Part shown: piece by piece, positions 9,546 through 20,191 of the stretch
Layout: every line of letters begins with the position of its first letter
Numbering within the stretch: the stretch's first letter is position 1
NCBI RefSeq assembly: GCF_017565405.1
Contig: NZ_JAGEKR010000004.1
Coordinates: forward strand, 40,719-104,718
Direction: 5' to 3'
From: Allobranchiibius sp. CTAmp26
Lineage (GTDB): Bacteria > Actinomycetota > Actinomycetes > Actinomycetales > Dermatophilaceae
DNA: 64,000 nt
Made by a program: the position numbers and the translations under genes
Notes under the pieces: model-generated
The model's database searches: none
Seen by the model: the letters and a program-made list of their open reading frames with translations, nothing else
What the model was told of the DNA's origin: nothing

Positions 9546-9595
9546 ATTCGAGCGCGGATACGCCGTATTCGGCCCGTTCAGGTGCGGCGAGCCCT

Positions 9596-10138
9596 ATGCT
9601 CACCGCCATGCGGCGACGGGGTGCGGCTTTCATCGGGGGACTGGTCCTTCTTCTCCTTCTGGTGCTCGCCGGGCCCGGCTCGACCGCTCTCGCGGCGGGC
9701 CCGTCCGATCCGCCGGCATCGTGTTTCGAGGCCAACGCGAATGGTGACCTGCCGACCTGCGACAGCGCCGACGGAACGAACTGGACCGTGAGCTACCCGG
9801 ACGCAAGCAGCGGGAGTGGGATCGCCGGCACGTTCGTCGGCGTGATGGTGGCGGTGATCATGTTCGGCCTCATCGCCGCGGTGTTCACCGTGATCTGGGT
9901 GAGGCGGTCTGCTCGCGACGCCGGCCTGGACCCCGACACGGCCACCGCGGTCGCGCTGATCGACAACAGCGCCCTCTCGGCGGCGTACGTCGCGAGCAGT
10001 GTCGCGAAGGCGCAGCGGTCCGCGGCCCCACCCACGGCGTCCGACCGGTTGGGCACCCTGCAGGAGCTGCTCGATGAGGGCGCGATCTCGCCAGAGGAGT
10101 ACCAGATCCGTCGCACCGCGATCCTCGACTCGATCTGA
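9596..10138 (+). CDS. SHOCT-domain single-pass membrane protein
   Basis: 180-residue protein of unknown function. An N-terminal signal peptide or anchor is followed by a short external region with two Cys (ASCFEANANGDLPTC) that could form a disulfide, then a clear membrane helix near residues 78-103 ending in WVRRS. The cytoplasmic part ends in a SHOCT motif (LGTLQELLDEGAISPEEYQI), a short helical module found at the C-termini of many actinobacterial and phage proteins. The start may be the ATG at 9596 or the one at 9608 (MRRRGAAF), which makes a better signal peptide; neither has a strong ribosome-binding site. It lies 50 bases after the MFS gene and converges with the CHAP gene. Confidence 0.75.
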   Translation: MLTAMRRRGAAFIGGLVLLLLLVLAGPGSTALAAGPSDPPASCFEANANGDLPTCDSADGTNWTVSYPDASSGSGIAGTFVGVMVAVIMFGLIAAVFTVIWVRRSARDAGLDPDTATAVALIDNSALSAAYVASSVAKAQRSAAPPTASDRLGTLQELLDEGAISPEEYQIRRTAILDSI

Positions 10139-10173
10139 GATCGCCCGGCCCCGAGCGACCCGCAGCACTGCGG

Positions 10174-10764
10174 TCAGGCGACGCCGTACCCGACGACGCC
10201 GGCGCCGTCCAACGGGGACTCGCGCACCGTGATACCGGACCGGGCCATGCCGACGCTCTGGTTGCCGCCGACCGTCGCGACGGTGTCGCCACGGACTGCC
10301 ACCACCAGATTGGTGTGCTGGCCGAATCCGCCGCCGTCGTAGATCACGATGTCGCCGGGCCGCGGTGTGTATCCGTCACCGACGGCTCGGAACCGGCCCG
10401 CCTTCGTCAGGTAGGACTGCAGCGTGAGCACGCCGGGGATCCGCCACGACCCGGAGTTGGGATTGCTCATCGGATAGCCCGCACGTCGCAGCACCCAGCT
10501 GACGAAGTCGGCACACCAGTTCTCCTCGATGCCGTTCGAGTACTTCGTGGCCGGGCCGGGGTGCTCCCACTCGGTGCGCGCCACCGTCAGGATCGAGCGC
10601 TGCCGGGGCGTCAGATCGGAGGCGACGGTCGGGAAGGTGCCCCTCCCGGGGTGGAGCGCCCGCCACCCGACGTAACCGCCGACGCCCACCACGAGCGCGA
10701 CCACGAGGACCGCCGCCAGCAGCACGGACCGACCCCGGGTGCTCGGCGATGCGGATGTCGACAT
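10174..10764 (-). CDS. Membrane-anchored CHAP-domain protein (putative peptidoglycan amidase/endopeptidase)
   Basis: 196-residue protein with a basic N-terminus, one membrane helix at about residues 14-36 and an external CHAP-type cysteine peptidase fold. The nucleophile region reads NWCADFVSWVLRRAGYP and the His region reads GFGQHTNLVV, both matching CHAP hydrolases; the preceding TKYSNGIEENW is also characteristic. Such domains cut the peptide stem or cross-bridge of peptidoglycan. The ATG at 10764 gives a normal signal/anchor; the longer frame would need a TTG at 10815. It is 60 bases downstream of the antiporter on the same strand. Cleavage specificity cannot be told. Confidence 0.82.
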   Translation of the reverse strand: MSTSASPSTRGRSVLLAAVLVVALVVGVGGYVGWRALHPGRGTFPTVASDLTPRQRSILTVARTEWEHPGPATKYSNGIEENWCADFVSWVLRRAGYPMSNPNSGSWRIPGVLTLQSYLTKAGRFRAVGDGYTPRPGDIVIYDGGGFGQHTNLVVAVRGDTVATVGGNQSVGMARSGITVRESPLDGAGVVGYGVA

Positions 10765-10824
10765 GCCGGTGAGCGTACGACGACCGGCGTGGTTCGCAGG
10801 CGTAACGCGTCGCAACAGCAGGCG

Positions 10825-12153
10825 TCAGGCGAGGACGGCCTCACGCCGGCGCTCGAGCCGACCGATGATCGGGCTGGCCGACACCCCGTGGACGACCACC
10901 GAGAGCACGATGGTGAACGCGACGATCGACCACAGGTCCTCGGCCTCGGGGAACGCGTGGTGACCGGTGGCGTACGCAAGGTAGTAGATGCTGCCGACAC
11001 CGCGCACGCCGAAGAAGGCGGTCACGAGTCGTTCGCGTGGGCCGAGGACCGATTCGTCGTCGAAGTCCTCCCCGCGGGGGTGCCACAGCGCGATCCAGGC
11101 GGTCACCGGACGGATCACGAAGATGAGCATGAACGCGACCGCGGCGCCCTGCCAGGTCAAGGACGTCAACAACCCGTTCGTCAGCGATGCGCCGAGGAGG
11201 AGCAGCACGACGAGGGTGAAGAGCCGCTCGAGGCGCTCGATGACTCCGTGCATCGCGTCGTGGTACTGGTTGGACCGGTCGCAGCTGCGCAGGGTGATCG
11301 CGGAGACGAAGACCGACAGGAAGCCCCATCCGTGCACCAGCTCGCCCACGCCGTACGCGATCAGCGGTGCCGCCACGATCAGCAGTGGATCGCCGATGCG
11401 GGAGATCTGCACGGACTCGCGGATCCGGAACGCCACCAGGGACAGCAGCCGTCCGACGGCCCACCCGGCCGCGATGCCGACGACGGTCTTGCCGACGACC
11501 TCCCAACCGATCCAACGCACCCACCAGTGGCCGGCCGACCCCATGGTGAGCAGGAAGATCGAGGCGTAGACGAACGGGAACGCCGCCCCGTCGTTGAGGC
11601 CGGCCTCGGACGTCAGCGCGAAGCGCACCTCGTCCTTCTCGTCGATGTCGGCCTCGGCGAAGCCCTCCCCGTCGTCGGGATCCGATCCCGACAGCGTCGT
11701 GGGGCCTTCGACCTGGACCTCGGCGGCCAGGACCGGATCGGTCGGCGCGAGCACGGAGCCGAGAAGGACGGCTGCGGCCGGGATCAGCCCGAGCAGCCAC
11801 CAGCCCAGCAGCGCCGTCCCTGCGATCGCAAGGGGCATCGCGATGAGGAGCAGCCGCCACGTCGTCCCCCAGCGGCGCCAGGTGGAACGCAGGTGGGTGA
11901 GCGGCCGGTCCAGCGCCAGGCCCACCCCGGTCAGGGCCATCAGGATGGTGATCTCGGTCAGGTGCTCGGTGACCGCGGGGTGGTTCACGGGGTCAAGGGA
12001 CAGGCCCGCGGGGAAGGGCAAAAGGCCGACCAGGGCGCCCGCCGCCACCAGGATGACCGGAGCCGAGATCGCGCGGCCCGTCGTGAAGGCCGGCAGCAGG
12101 ACGCCGAGCAGCAGGGCCACCCCGACGATGAGGTAGACGACGGGGATGATCAC
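10825..12153 (-). CDS. Cation:proton antiporter (CPA1, NhaP-like)
   Basis: Integral membrane protein of 442 residues with about 12 helices, of the CPA1 Na+/H+ exchanger family. Two hallmarks are visible: the unwound-helix motif APTDPVLAAEVQV and, after a charged loop of about 40 residues rich in Asp and Glu, SEAGLNDGAAFPF, which holds the cation-binding Asp of NhaP-type proteins. I place the start at the GTG at 12153, ten bases after a GGAGA Shine-Dalgarno. The longer open frame runs antisense into uvrB and lacks family similarity. Divergent from uvrB with 64 bases between. Probable role: pH and sodium homeostasis. Confidence 0.86.
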   Translation of the reverse strand: MIIPVVYLIVGVALLLGVLLPAFTTGRAISAPVILVAAGALVGLLPFPAGLSLDPVNHPAVTEHLTEITILMALTGVGLALDRPLTHLRSTWRRWGTTWRLLLIAMPLAIAGTALLGWWLLGLIPAAAVLLGSVLAPTDPVLAAEVQVEGPTTLSGSDPDDGEGFAEADIDEKDEVRFALTSEAGLNDGAAFPFVYASIFLLTMGSAGHWWVRWIGWEVVGKTVVGIAAGWAVGRLLSLVAFRIRESVQISRIGDPLLIVAAPLIAYGVGELVHGWGFLSVFVSAITLRSCDRSNQYHDAMHGVIERLERLFTLVVLLLLGASLTNGLLTSLTWQGAAVAFMLIFVIRPVTAWIALWHPRGEDFDDESVLGPRERLVTAFFGVRGVGSIYYLAYATGHHAFPEAEDLWSIVAFTIVLSVVVHGVSASPIIGRLERRREAVLA

Positions 12154-12217
12154 GGGTGACAGTCTCCCAAATGCCGTGTGGGGAGGTCTTGTCGGTGGGG
12201 CGTCGTACGGTTGACGC

Positions 12218-14332
<2,115 letters not shown>

Positions 14333-14349
14333 CCCACCGGTTCCTTCTC

Positions 14350-14423
14350 GTCGAGCGGAGGGGTCCGGCAACGAGCGGAGGGGTTACGACCCCTCCGCTC
14401 GGGCGCGGACCCCTCCGCTCGAC
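14350..14423. terminator. Nested double palindrome, bidirectional terminator
   Basis: Lies between convergent uvrB and the FAD oxidase gene. The outer arms GTCGAGCGGAGGGGTCCG (14350-14367) and its exact complement (14406-14423) pair over 18 bases. Between them an inner hairpin pairs CGAGCGGAGGGGT (14372-14384) with 14389-14401 around loop TACG. GAGCGGAGGGG thus occurs four times, twice in each orientation, so alternative pairings are also possible. No T-tract. Confidence 0.8.
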
Positions 14424-14430
14424 GGAGAGA

Positions 14431-15801
14431 TCAGGAGTCGAAGCCGAGACCGACCTTGTCCAGACCACGGAGCCAGAGGTTGCGCTTGCCCTCGTGGCGG
14501 TCCGCCGCGGCCAGCGCGACACGGGTGGCCTGGATGCCGGCGTACGCCAAGGGCTCCGGCGGGAAGGGCAGCGGCTTCGTCCGCACCATCGCCAACTCGG
14601 TGAGCTCGGTATGGGCGCCGCTCAACAGGTCGAGCATCACCCGGGCGCCGAACCGGGTCGCCCCGACGCCGAGCCCGGTGTACCCGAGCGCGTAGGACAC
14701 CCGGGCGTCGTACGCCGTGCCGAAGAACGCGAAGAACCGGGTGCAGGTGTCGATCGCGCCGCCCCAGCGGTGGCTGAAGCGCAACCCCTCCAGCTGCGGG
14801 AAAGTGGCGAAGAACTGCCGCGCCAGGATCTCGAACGTGTCGGTGCGCTGGTCGTACGCCGGGCGCACCGCCCGCCCGAAGTGGTAGATCGCGTCGTACC
14901 CGCCCCAGAGGATCCGCCGGTCGGCGGTCATCCGGTAGTAGTGGAACTGGTTGCCGGCGTCGTCGACACCCTCGCGCCCGGCCCAGCCGATCGAGGCCAG
15001 TTGAGCGTCGGAGAGCGGCTCGGTCATCAGCACATAGTCGTAGACCGGCACGGTGTGCAGCCGCACCCGTTTGACGAGCGACGGGAAGGCGTTGGTGCCG
15101 AGCGCGACATGCGCCGCGGTGATCGTCCGCCCGCCGTCGGTCCGCAGCCTCATCCGGTCGCCGTCCTTCGCCAGATCGCTGACCCTCGTGTGCTCCGCGA
15201 TCCGCACCCCCAGCCGCTCCGCGGCGTCCGCCAGGCCCCACGCGAGGCGCGCCGGATCGACGAGCGCGAGGTCACCCTCCTCGACGTACCCGCCGAGGAA
15301 CGTGGGGGAGTCCAAGCGGGCTCGTACAGCGTCCTGGTCGAGGAAACCCGTTGCCGCATCCCGCATCTCGCGCACCTGGTAGGGCTCGGTGGCCACCGTC
15401 AGGGAATCACGCAGGTGGTAGTCGCAGTCGATGCCGTAACGCTGCACCGTCTCGCCGATCGCCGCCAGATTCTCCCGGCCCAACCGCTCCAGGGTCTCGA
15501 TCTCGTCGGGGAAGCGCTGTGCGCCGTTGTCCCGCCCGTGGGTGAGGCTCGCCGAGCAGAACCCGCCGTTGCGCCCCGACGCGGCCCATCCGATCCGGTC
15601 GCCCTCGACCAACAGCACGTCGCGGTCGGGGTCGCGCTCCTTGGCCAGCAGCGCGGTCCACAGCCCGGAGAACCCGCCTCCGACGACGAGGAGGTCTGTG
15701 TGGGTGTCGGCGGTCAGAGCGGACCGTGCGGCCGGGCGATCGGGAGTGTCCAGCCAGTAGGGCGTGGTCGACGCGTCGCGCCAGGTGGCGGAGACGTCCA
15801 C
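14431..15801 (-). CDS. FAD-dependent amine/gamma-glutamylputrescine oxidase-like protein (DAO family)
   Basis: DadA/PuuB-type flavoprotein, 456 residues, predicted to oxidise a C-N bond of an amine or N-acyl amine with FAD. The dinucleotide-binding strand DLLVVGGGFSGLWTA is at residues 36-50 and is preceded by a YWLDT element common in PuuB relatives; GWAASGRNGGFC matches the flavin-contact loop of this family. The C-terminal YTGLGVGATRFGARV is the second FAD contact. It starts with GTG three bases after the aminotransferase stop and is last in the operon mmsA-like, aminotransferase, oxidase. With those partners it probably acts at the entry of polyamine or omega-amino-acid degradation. The exact substrate is inference. 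Confidence 0.85.
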   Translation of the reverse strand: MDVSATWRDASTTPYWLDTPDRPAARSALTADTHTDLLVVGGGFSGLWTALLAKERDPDRDVLLVEGDRIGWAASGRNGGFCSASLTHGRDNGAQRFPDEIETLERLGRENLAAIGETVQRYGIDCDYHLRDSLTVATEPYQVREMRDAATGFLDQDAVRARLDSPTFLGGYVEEGDLALVDPARLAWGLADAAERLGVRIAEHTRVSDLAKDGDRMRLRTDGGRTITAAHVALGTNAFPSLVKRVRLHTVPVYDYVLMTEPLSDAQLASIGWAGREGVDDAGNQFHYYRMTADRRILWGGYDAIYHFGRAVRPAYDQRTDTFEILARQFFATFPQLEGLRFSHRWGGAIDTCTRFFAFFGTAYDARVSYALGYTGLGVGATRFGARVMLDLLSGAHTELTELAMVRTKPLPFPPEPLAYAGIQATRVALAAADRHEGKRNLWLRGLDKVGLGFDS

Positions 15802-15804
15802 CGG

Positions 15805-17205
15805 TCAGGCGCCCGTCGTATGCCGGTCGGCCACCTCGAGCGCGACGTCCAGCATCTCCAGGCCCTCGCGCACCTCCTCCGGCGTGCTCGTGCACGGCGG
15901 CACGACGTGGGTGCGGTTGAAGTGGGTGAACGGCCAGAGCCCTTCGCTCTTGCAGGCCGCCGCGAACTGTGTCATCGGCGCCGCGTCCGCGCCGGCGGCG
16001 TTGAACGGCACCAGGGGCTCACGGGTCTCGCGGTCCCGGACCAGCTCGATCGCCCAGAAGACCCCGAGGCCGCGGACCTCGCCGATGCTCGGGTGCCTCG
16101 CGGCCAGCTCGGCCAGACCGGGTGCGATGACGTCCTGGCCGAGCATCCGCGCGTTGGCCAGGATGCCCTCGTCCTCGAAGATCCGGATCGACGCGACCGC
16201 GGACGCGCAGGCCAGGGGGTGTCCGGAGTAGGTGAGGCCGCCGGGGAACGGGCGGTCGGCGAAGGTGCCGGCGACGGCATCGCTGATGAGCACCCCGCCG
16301 ATGGGGACGTAGCCGGAGTTGACGCCCTTGGCGAAGGTGATGAGGTCGGGAGTGACCTTCCAGTGGTCGACGGCGAACCACTCACCGCACCGGCCGAAAC
16401 CGCACATCACCTCGTCGGCGATCAGCAGGATGCCGTGCTCGTCGCACAGCGCGCGCACGCCGTCGAGGTAACCCGCGGGCGGGACGAGGATCCCGTTCGT
16501 GCCGACGACCGTCTCCAGGACGAGGGCTGCGATGGTGTGCGGTCCTTCGAGCATGACCAGTTCCCGCAGGTGGGCCAGGGCGCGGTCGCACTCCTCCTGC
16601 TCGGTCGTGGCGTGGAACGCCGACCGGTAGAGGTAGGGCCCGAAGTAGCGGACCGTGCCGGGGACGGCGGGCTCGGAGGGCCAGCGACGCGGGTCGCCGG
16701 TGAGTGAGATCGCACCGGCGGTCGAGCCGTGGTAGCTGCGGTAGGCGGCGAGCACCTTCTGCCGCCCGGTGTGCAGCCGCGCCATCCGGACGGCGTTCTC
16801 GTTGGCGTCGGCGCCGCCGTTGGTGAAGAAGACGGTGTTCAGGCCGTCGGGCGCGCGCTCGGCGATCAACCGGGCCGCCTCGCCGCGTACGTCGTTGGCG
16901 AACGCGGGCTGGATCGAGCACAGCCGCTGTGCCTGCTCCACGATCGCCGCGACCAGTCGCGGGTGCTGGTAGCCGATGTTCATGTTGACCAGCTGGCTGG
17001 AGAAGTCGAGGTAGCGCTTGCCCGTGTAGTCCCAGAAGTAGGACCCCTGGGCGTGCTCGATGGGCAGCGGGTCGATCGCCGCCTGCGCCGACCAGGAGTG
17101 GAAGACGTGGCGGTCGTCGGCGCGGACCTGCGCCTCGTCGCCCCGGCCGAGCAGACTCGTGGGGTCGGTGGACGTGGCGGTGTCGCGCAGGATGCTGTCG
17201 GTCAT
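15805..17205 (-). CDS. Class III PLP-dependent aminotransferase (omega-amino acid type)
   Basis: Fold-type I transaminase, 466 residues. It shows the class III signature around LLIADEVMCGFGR and the PLP-binding Lys at residue 293 in TFAKGVNSGYVP; NGGADANENAVRMAR near the N-terminal third is the phosphate-binding region. Such enzymes move the terminal amino group of beta-alanine, GABA, putrescine or similar to pyruvate or 2-oxoglutarate. ATG at 17205 overlaps the upstream dehydrogenase stop as ATGA, which fixes the start over a longer frame. The next gene downstream is the FAD oxidase, three bases on. Partnered with an MmsA-type dehydrogenase, beta-alanine to malonate semialdehyde is the most economical reading. 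Confidence 0.88.
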   Translation of the reverse strand: MTDSILRDTATSTDPTSLLGRGDEAQVRADDRHVFHSWSAQAAIDPLPIEHAQGSYFWDYTGKRYLDFSSQLVNMNIGYQHPRLVAAIVEQAQRLCSIQPAFANDVRGEAARLIAERAPDGLNTVFFTNGGADANENAVRMARLHTGRQKVLAAYRSYHGSTAGAISLTGDPRRWPSEPAVPGTVRYFGPYLYRSAFHATTEQEECDRALAHLRELVMLEGPHTIAALVLETVVGTNGILVPPAGYLDGVRALCDEHGILLIADEVMCGFGRCGEWFAVDHWKVTPDLITFAKGVNSGYVPIGGVLISDAVAGTFADRPFPGGLTYSGHPLACASAVASIRIFEDEGILANARMLGQDVIAPGLAELAARHPSIGEVRGLGVFWAIELVRDRETREPLVPFNAAGADAAPMTQFAAACKSEGLWPFTHFNRTHVVPPCTSTPEEVREGLEMLDVALEVADRHTTGA

Positions 17206-18692
17206 CGTGTCCTCGGGAATCCCAGATCGACGGTGGAGGTGGCCGGGTCGGGCCACCGCGAGGTGACCACCTTGCCGCGGGTGTAGAACGCGAGCCCCTC
17301 GGGGCCGTACATGTGGTTGTCGCCGAAGAGCGACGCCTTCCAGCCGCCGAAGGAGTACGACGCGACAGGCACCGGGATCGGGACGTTGATGCCGACCATC
17401 CCGACCTGCACGTCGTACTGGAAGCGGCGCGCCGCGCCGCCGTCGCGGGTGAAGATGGCCGTGCCGTTGCCGAACTCGTGGCTGTTGACCAGCTCGAGCG
17501 CGTCGTCGTAGGTGTCGACGCGCACCACGGAGAGCACCGGCCCGAAGATCTCGTCGGTGTAGACCGACATGGTCGGGCTCACGTGGTCCAGCAGCGTCGT
17601 ACCGAGGAAGAACCCGTCGGCGGGCAGTTCCGCCTCGCGGCCGTCGACGACGAGGGTGGCGCCCTCGTCGGCACCGGCCGCGATGTACGAGGCCACCTTG
17701 TCGCGGTGGGCCGCCGTGATGAGCGGACCCATCTGGGTGTCCGGTTTCGCGCCGTCGCCGACGGTCACGTCGGGCAGTCGCTGTGCGATCGCCTCGACCA
17801 GCGGATCGGCCGAGTCGCCCACGGCGACCACCACGGAGATCGACATGCAGCGTTCGCCGGCGGCGCCGTACGCCGCGGAGACCGCCGCATCCGCAGCCAC
17901 CTCGAGGTCGGCGTCGGGCAGCACGACCATGTGGTTCTTCGCGCCGCCGAGCGCCTGCACCCGCTTGCCGGCGGCGGTGCCGGTCTCGTAGATGTACCGC
18001 GCGATCGGCGTGGACCCCACGAAGCTCAGCGCGCTGACGTCCGGGTGGGTGAGGAGGGTGTCGACGGCCTCCTTGTCACCGTGGACGACGGTGAAGACGC
18101 CGTCGGGCAGCCCCGCCCGCTGCCACAGCCGGGCCAGGAAGAGCGACGCCGACGGGTCCTTCTCGCTCGGCTTCAGCACGAACGCGTTGCCGGCCGCGAT
18201 GGCGCCCGCGCACATCCACAGCGGCACCATCACCGGGAAGTTGAACGGCGTGATGCCCGCGACGACGCCGAGCGGCTGGCGGATCGAGTAGACGTCGACT
18301 CCGGAGGAGGCCTGCTCGGAGAACCCGCCCTTGAGCAGGTTGGGCACCCCAGTGGCGTACTCGACGTTCTCCAGGCCGCGGGAGATCTCGCCGACGGCGT
18401 CGCTGTGCACCTTGCCGTGCTCCGAGGTCACGATGTCGGCCAGTTCGTCCAGGCTGTCGTGCAGCAGTTCGCGGAACGCGAAGAGCACCGCGGCGCGGGT
18501 GGACAGCGACGCATGCCGCCACTCCGCAGCCGCCCGTGCCGCGGAGGCGACGGCGGTGCGTACGTCGTCCGCGCTCGCCAGCTCCACCTCGCCGGTCTGC
18601 TCACCGCTCGCGGGGTTGTAGACCGGCCCGACCCGGGCGGATGTCCCCTCAGTGACGGAGCCGTCGATCCAGTGTGAGATGCGCGTCGTCAT
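17202..18692 (-). CDS. mmsA: CoA-acylating (methyl)malonate-semialdehyde dehydrogenase
   Basis: Aldehyde dehydrogenase of 496 residues in the MmsA branch, which turns malonate or methylmalonate semialdehyde into acetyl- or propionyl-CoA with NAD and CoA and loss of CO2. The N-terminus HWIDGS, the cofactor loop GITPFNFPVMVPLWM, the AKNHMVVLPDAD segment and catalytic Cys282 in GAAGERCMSISV all match this branch. First gene of the minus-strand catabolic operon; ATG at 18692. Only 60 bases separate it from the divergent MocR-type regulator, which is the likely controller. The usual BauC/IolA alternative names describe the same chemistry; inositol genes are absent here. Confidence 0.92.
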   Translation of the reverse strand: MTTRISHWIDGSVTEGTSARVGPVYNPASGEQTGEVELASADDVRTAVASAARAAAEWRHASLSTRAAVLFAFRELLHDSLDELADIVTSEHGKVHSDAVGEISRGLENVEYATGVPNLLKGGFSEQASSGVDVYSIRQPLGVVAGITPFNFPVMVPLWMCAGAIAAGNAFVLKPSEKDPSASLFLARLWQRAGLPDGVFTVVHGDKEAVDTLLTHPDVSALSFVGSTPIARYIYETGTAAGKRVQALGGAKNHMVVLPDADLEVAADAAVSAAYGAAGERCMSISVVVAVGDSADPLVEAIAQRLPDVTVGDGAKPDTQMGPLITAAHRDKVASYIAAGADEGATLVVDGREAELPADGFFLGTTLLDHVSPTMSVYTDEIFGPVLSVVRVDTYDDALELVNSHEFGNGTAIFTRDGGAARRFQYDVQVGMVGINVPIPVPVASYSFGGWKASLFGDNHMYGPEGLAFYTRGKVVTSRWPDPATSTVDLGFPRTR

Positions 18693-18752
18693 ACCGGCGA
18701 CGATAGGTCGTTAGGCGCGTCGTACAAACCCTCCACTGTTACGTTACAAAAC
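18693..18752. promoter_or_regulatory. Divergent promoter/operator between mmsA operon and MocR-type regulator
   Basis: A 60-base divergent gap holds all signals for both directions. It contains two related direct half-sites, CGTACAAA at about 18728 and CGTTACAAA at about 18741, plus the tandem GTTACGTTAC just before the regulator start. MocR-type regulators generally bind short direct repeats in such gaps. The second half-site abuts the GTG, so the regulator mRNA may be nearly leaderless. Assignment is by position and pattern only. Confidence 0.4.
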
Positions 18753-20090
18753 GTGAGCTTCCGTGCTGTGGTGGATCTACAGGATTACTCCAGCCGGGGT
18801 CTGGCGCTGGCCCTGTCCGAAGCAGTGGGCGACGGGCGGCTGCGCAAGGGCGACCGGCTGCCGCCCATCCGCACGGTCGCCTCTGACCTGCAGCTGTCAC
18901 CGACAACGGTCAGCGCGGCGTGGTCGATGCTGGCGCGGCGCGGGGTGATCCGCACCGATGGCCGACGGGGGACCACGGTGACCGCGCTCGGAGCCCCGGG
19001 CCCCACCAGGTACCGCCGTGCGCTGCGCGGTCGGGCGACGTTCTCCCTCGATGTGTCGACCGGAGTGCCGGATCCGCAGCTGCTGCCGTTGCTCGACGCG
19101 GCGCTGCGCGCAGTGCCGCACTCGGGGAGCCGGGGCAGCTACCTCGACGACCCGGTGCTGCCGCAGCTGCGGGAGGTGCTGCGCGGGGACTGGCCGTACG
19201 ACGCCGAGCAGCTGACCGTCACCGACGGGGCGATGGACGCGCTGGATCTGATCGTGGCGGTGCATCTCGAACCGGGGGACACCGTCGCCGTGGAGCATCC
19301 CTGCTTCCCGCCGATGCTCGACCTGCTCGACGCGTACGGGATGCGGTCCTTCGGGTTGGCGATGGACGCCCACGGCCCCACGGTCGAGTCGGTCCGGGCC
19401 GCCGTACGCCGTCGCGTCACCGCGATCTTCCTGCAGCCCCGTGCTCACAACCCGACCGGCGTGTGCCTGACCGCGGAGCGTGCGGCAGCGATCGCCGCCG
19501 CATTGGCCGGGTTCGACGTGCTGGTGGTGGAGGACGATTCGGCCGGTGCCATAGCGAGTGCCGCACCCCTCAGCCTCGGCCGGTGGCTGCCCGAACGGGT
19601 GCTGCACATCCGCAGTTTCTCCAAATCGCACGGCCCGGACCTGCGCCTCGCGGCGATGAGCGGACCCGCCGCCCGGATCGACCCGATCTCCGAGCGTCGC
19701 CTGCTCGGCCAGGGGTGGACCAGCAGGCTGCTGCAGGCGGTGCTCGTGGAGCTCCTGAACGACGACGCGGCGGTGTGGCAGGTCGACGCCGCACGTCGGG
19801 AGTACGCACGTCGGCGGTCCGCCCTCGTCGGGGGACTGGCCGAAGCCGGCGTACCTGTGACGGGTACCGACGGCCTCAACATCTGGTTGCCCGTGCAGGA
19901 CGAGGCCGCGGCGCTGGTGCACCTGGCCGGGCGGGGGATCGCGGCGGCGGCCGGCAGCCCGTTCCATGTGCTTGCCGACGACCACGCCCACCTGCGCATC
20001 ACCACCGGGCTCGTGCGGGACGGGCACGAGCGGCTGGTGCACGATCTGGTCGACGCGGCGGGTGCATCCGCCTGGGCCGGACCACGCTGA
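18753..20090 (+). CDS. MocR-type (GntR HTH plus aminotransferase fold) transcriptional regulator
   Basis: 445-residue regulator: residues 1 to about 75 are a GntR-type winged helix (LRKGDRLPPIRTVASDL, then LSPTTVSAAW), and residues 85 to the end are a class I/II aminotransferase domain that binds PLP as sensor. The PLP Lys is residue 291 in IRSFSKSHGPDLRL; the HNPTGVCL element and EDDSAG are also present. Relatives control GABA, taurine, beta-alanine or vitamin B6 genes. It is divergent from the mmsA, aminotransferase and oxidase operon and almost certainly regulates it, sensing the amino substrate as a PLP adduct. GTG start at 18753 directly follows the presumed operator. A long hairpin ends it. 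Confidence 0.9.
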   Translation: MSFRAVVDLQDYSSRGLALALSEAVGDGRLRKGDRLPPIRTVASDLQLSPTTVSAAWSMLARRGVIRTDGRRGTTVTALGAPGPTRYRRALRGRATFSLDVSTGVPDPQLLPLLDAALRAVPHSGSRGSYLDDPVLPQLREVLRGDWPYDAEQLTVTDGAMDALDLIVAVHLEPGDTVAVEHPCFPPMLDLLDAYGMRSFGLAMDAHGPTVESVRAAVRRRVTAIFLQPRAHNPTGVCLTAERAAAIAAALAGFDVLVVEDDSAGAIASAAPLSLGRWLPERVLHIRSFSKSHGPDLRLAAMSGPAARIDPISERRLLGQGWTSRLLQAVLVELLNDDAAVWQVDAARREYARRRSALVGGLAEAGVPVTGTDGLNIWLPVQDEAAALVHLAGRGIAAAAGSPFHVLADDHAHLRITTGLVRDGHERLVHDLVDAAGASAWAGPR

Positions 20091-20100
20091 GTCGTTTCTC

Positions 20101-20168
20101 ACCGTGACACAGGTGCGTCCGAGAGCCACAGGTCGACGTGTGTCTCTCGGTCATACCTGTGCCACGGT
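20101..20168. terminator. Long two-tier hairpin between convergent genes
   Basis: Outer arms ACCGTGACACAGGT (20101-20114) and ACCTGTGCCACGGT (20155-20168) pair with one mismatch. An inner stem, CCGAGAGCCACA (20119-20130) with TGTGTCTCTCGG (20139-20150), also has one mismatch, around an eight-base loop. It lies between the converging regulator and EamA genes and would serve both. Confidence 0.7.
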
Positions 20169-20191
20169 CGGCGTCGCTGAGCCCGAGAGGC

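Noticed and set aside
7565..9595. Upstream extension of the SHOCT protein through the MFS gene
   Set aside because: The frame is Arg/Gly-rich out-of-frame MFS sequence; the real protein starts near 9596-9608.
9546..9607. Frameshift or pseudogene between the MFS and SHOCT genes
   Set aside because: Both reading frames are complete and family-typical; the gap is ordinary.
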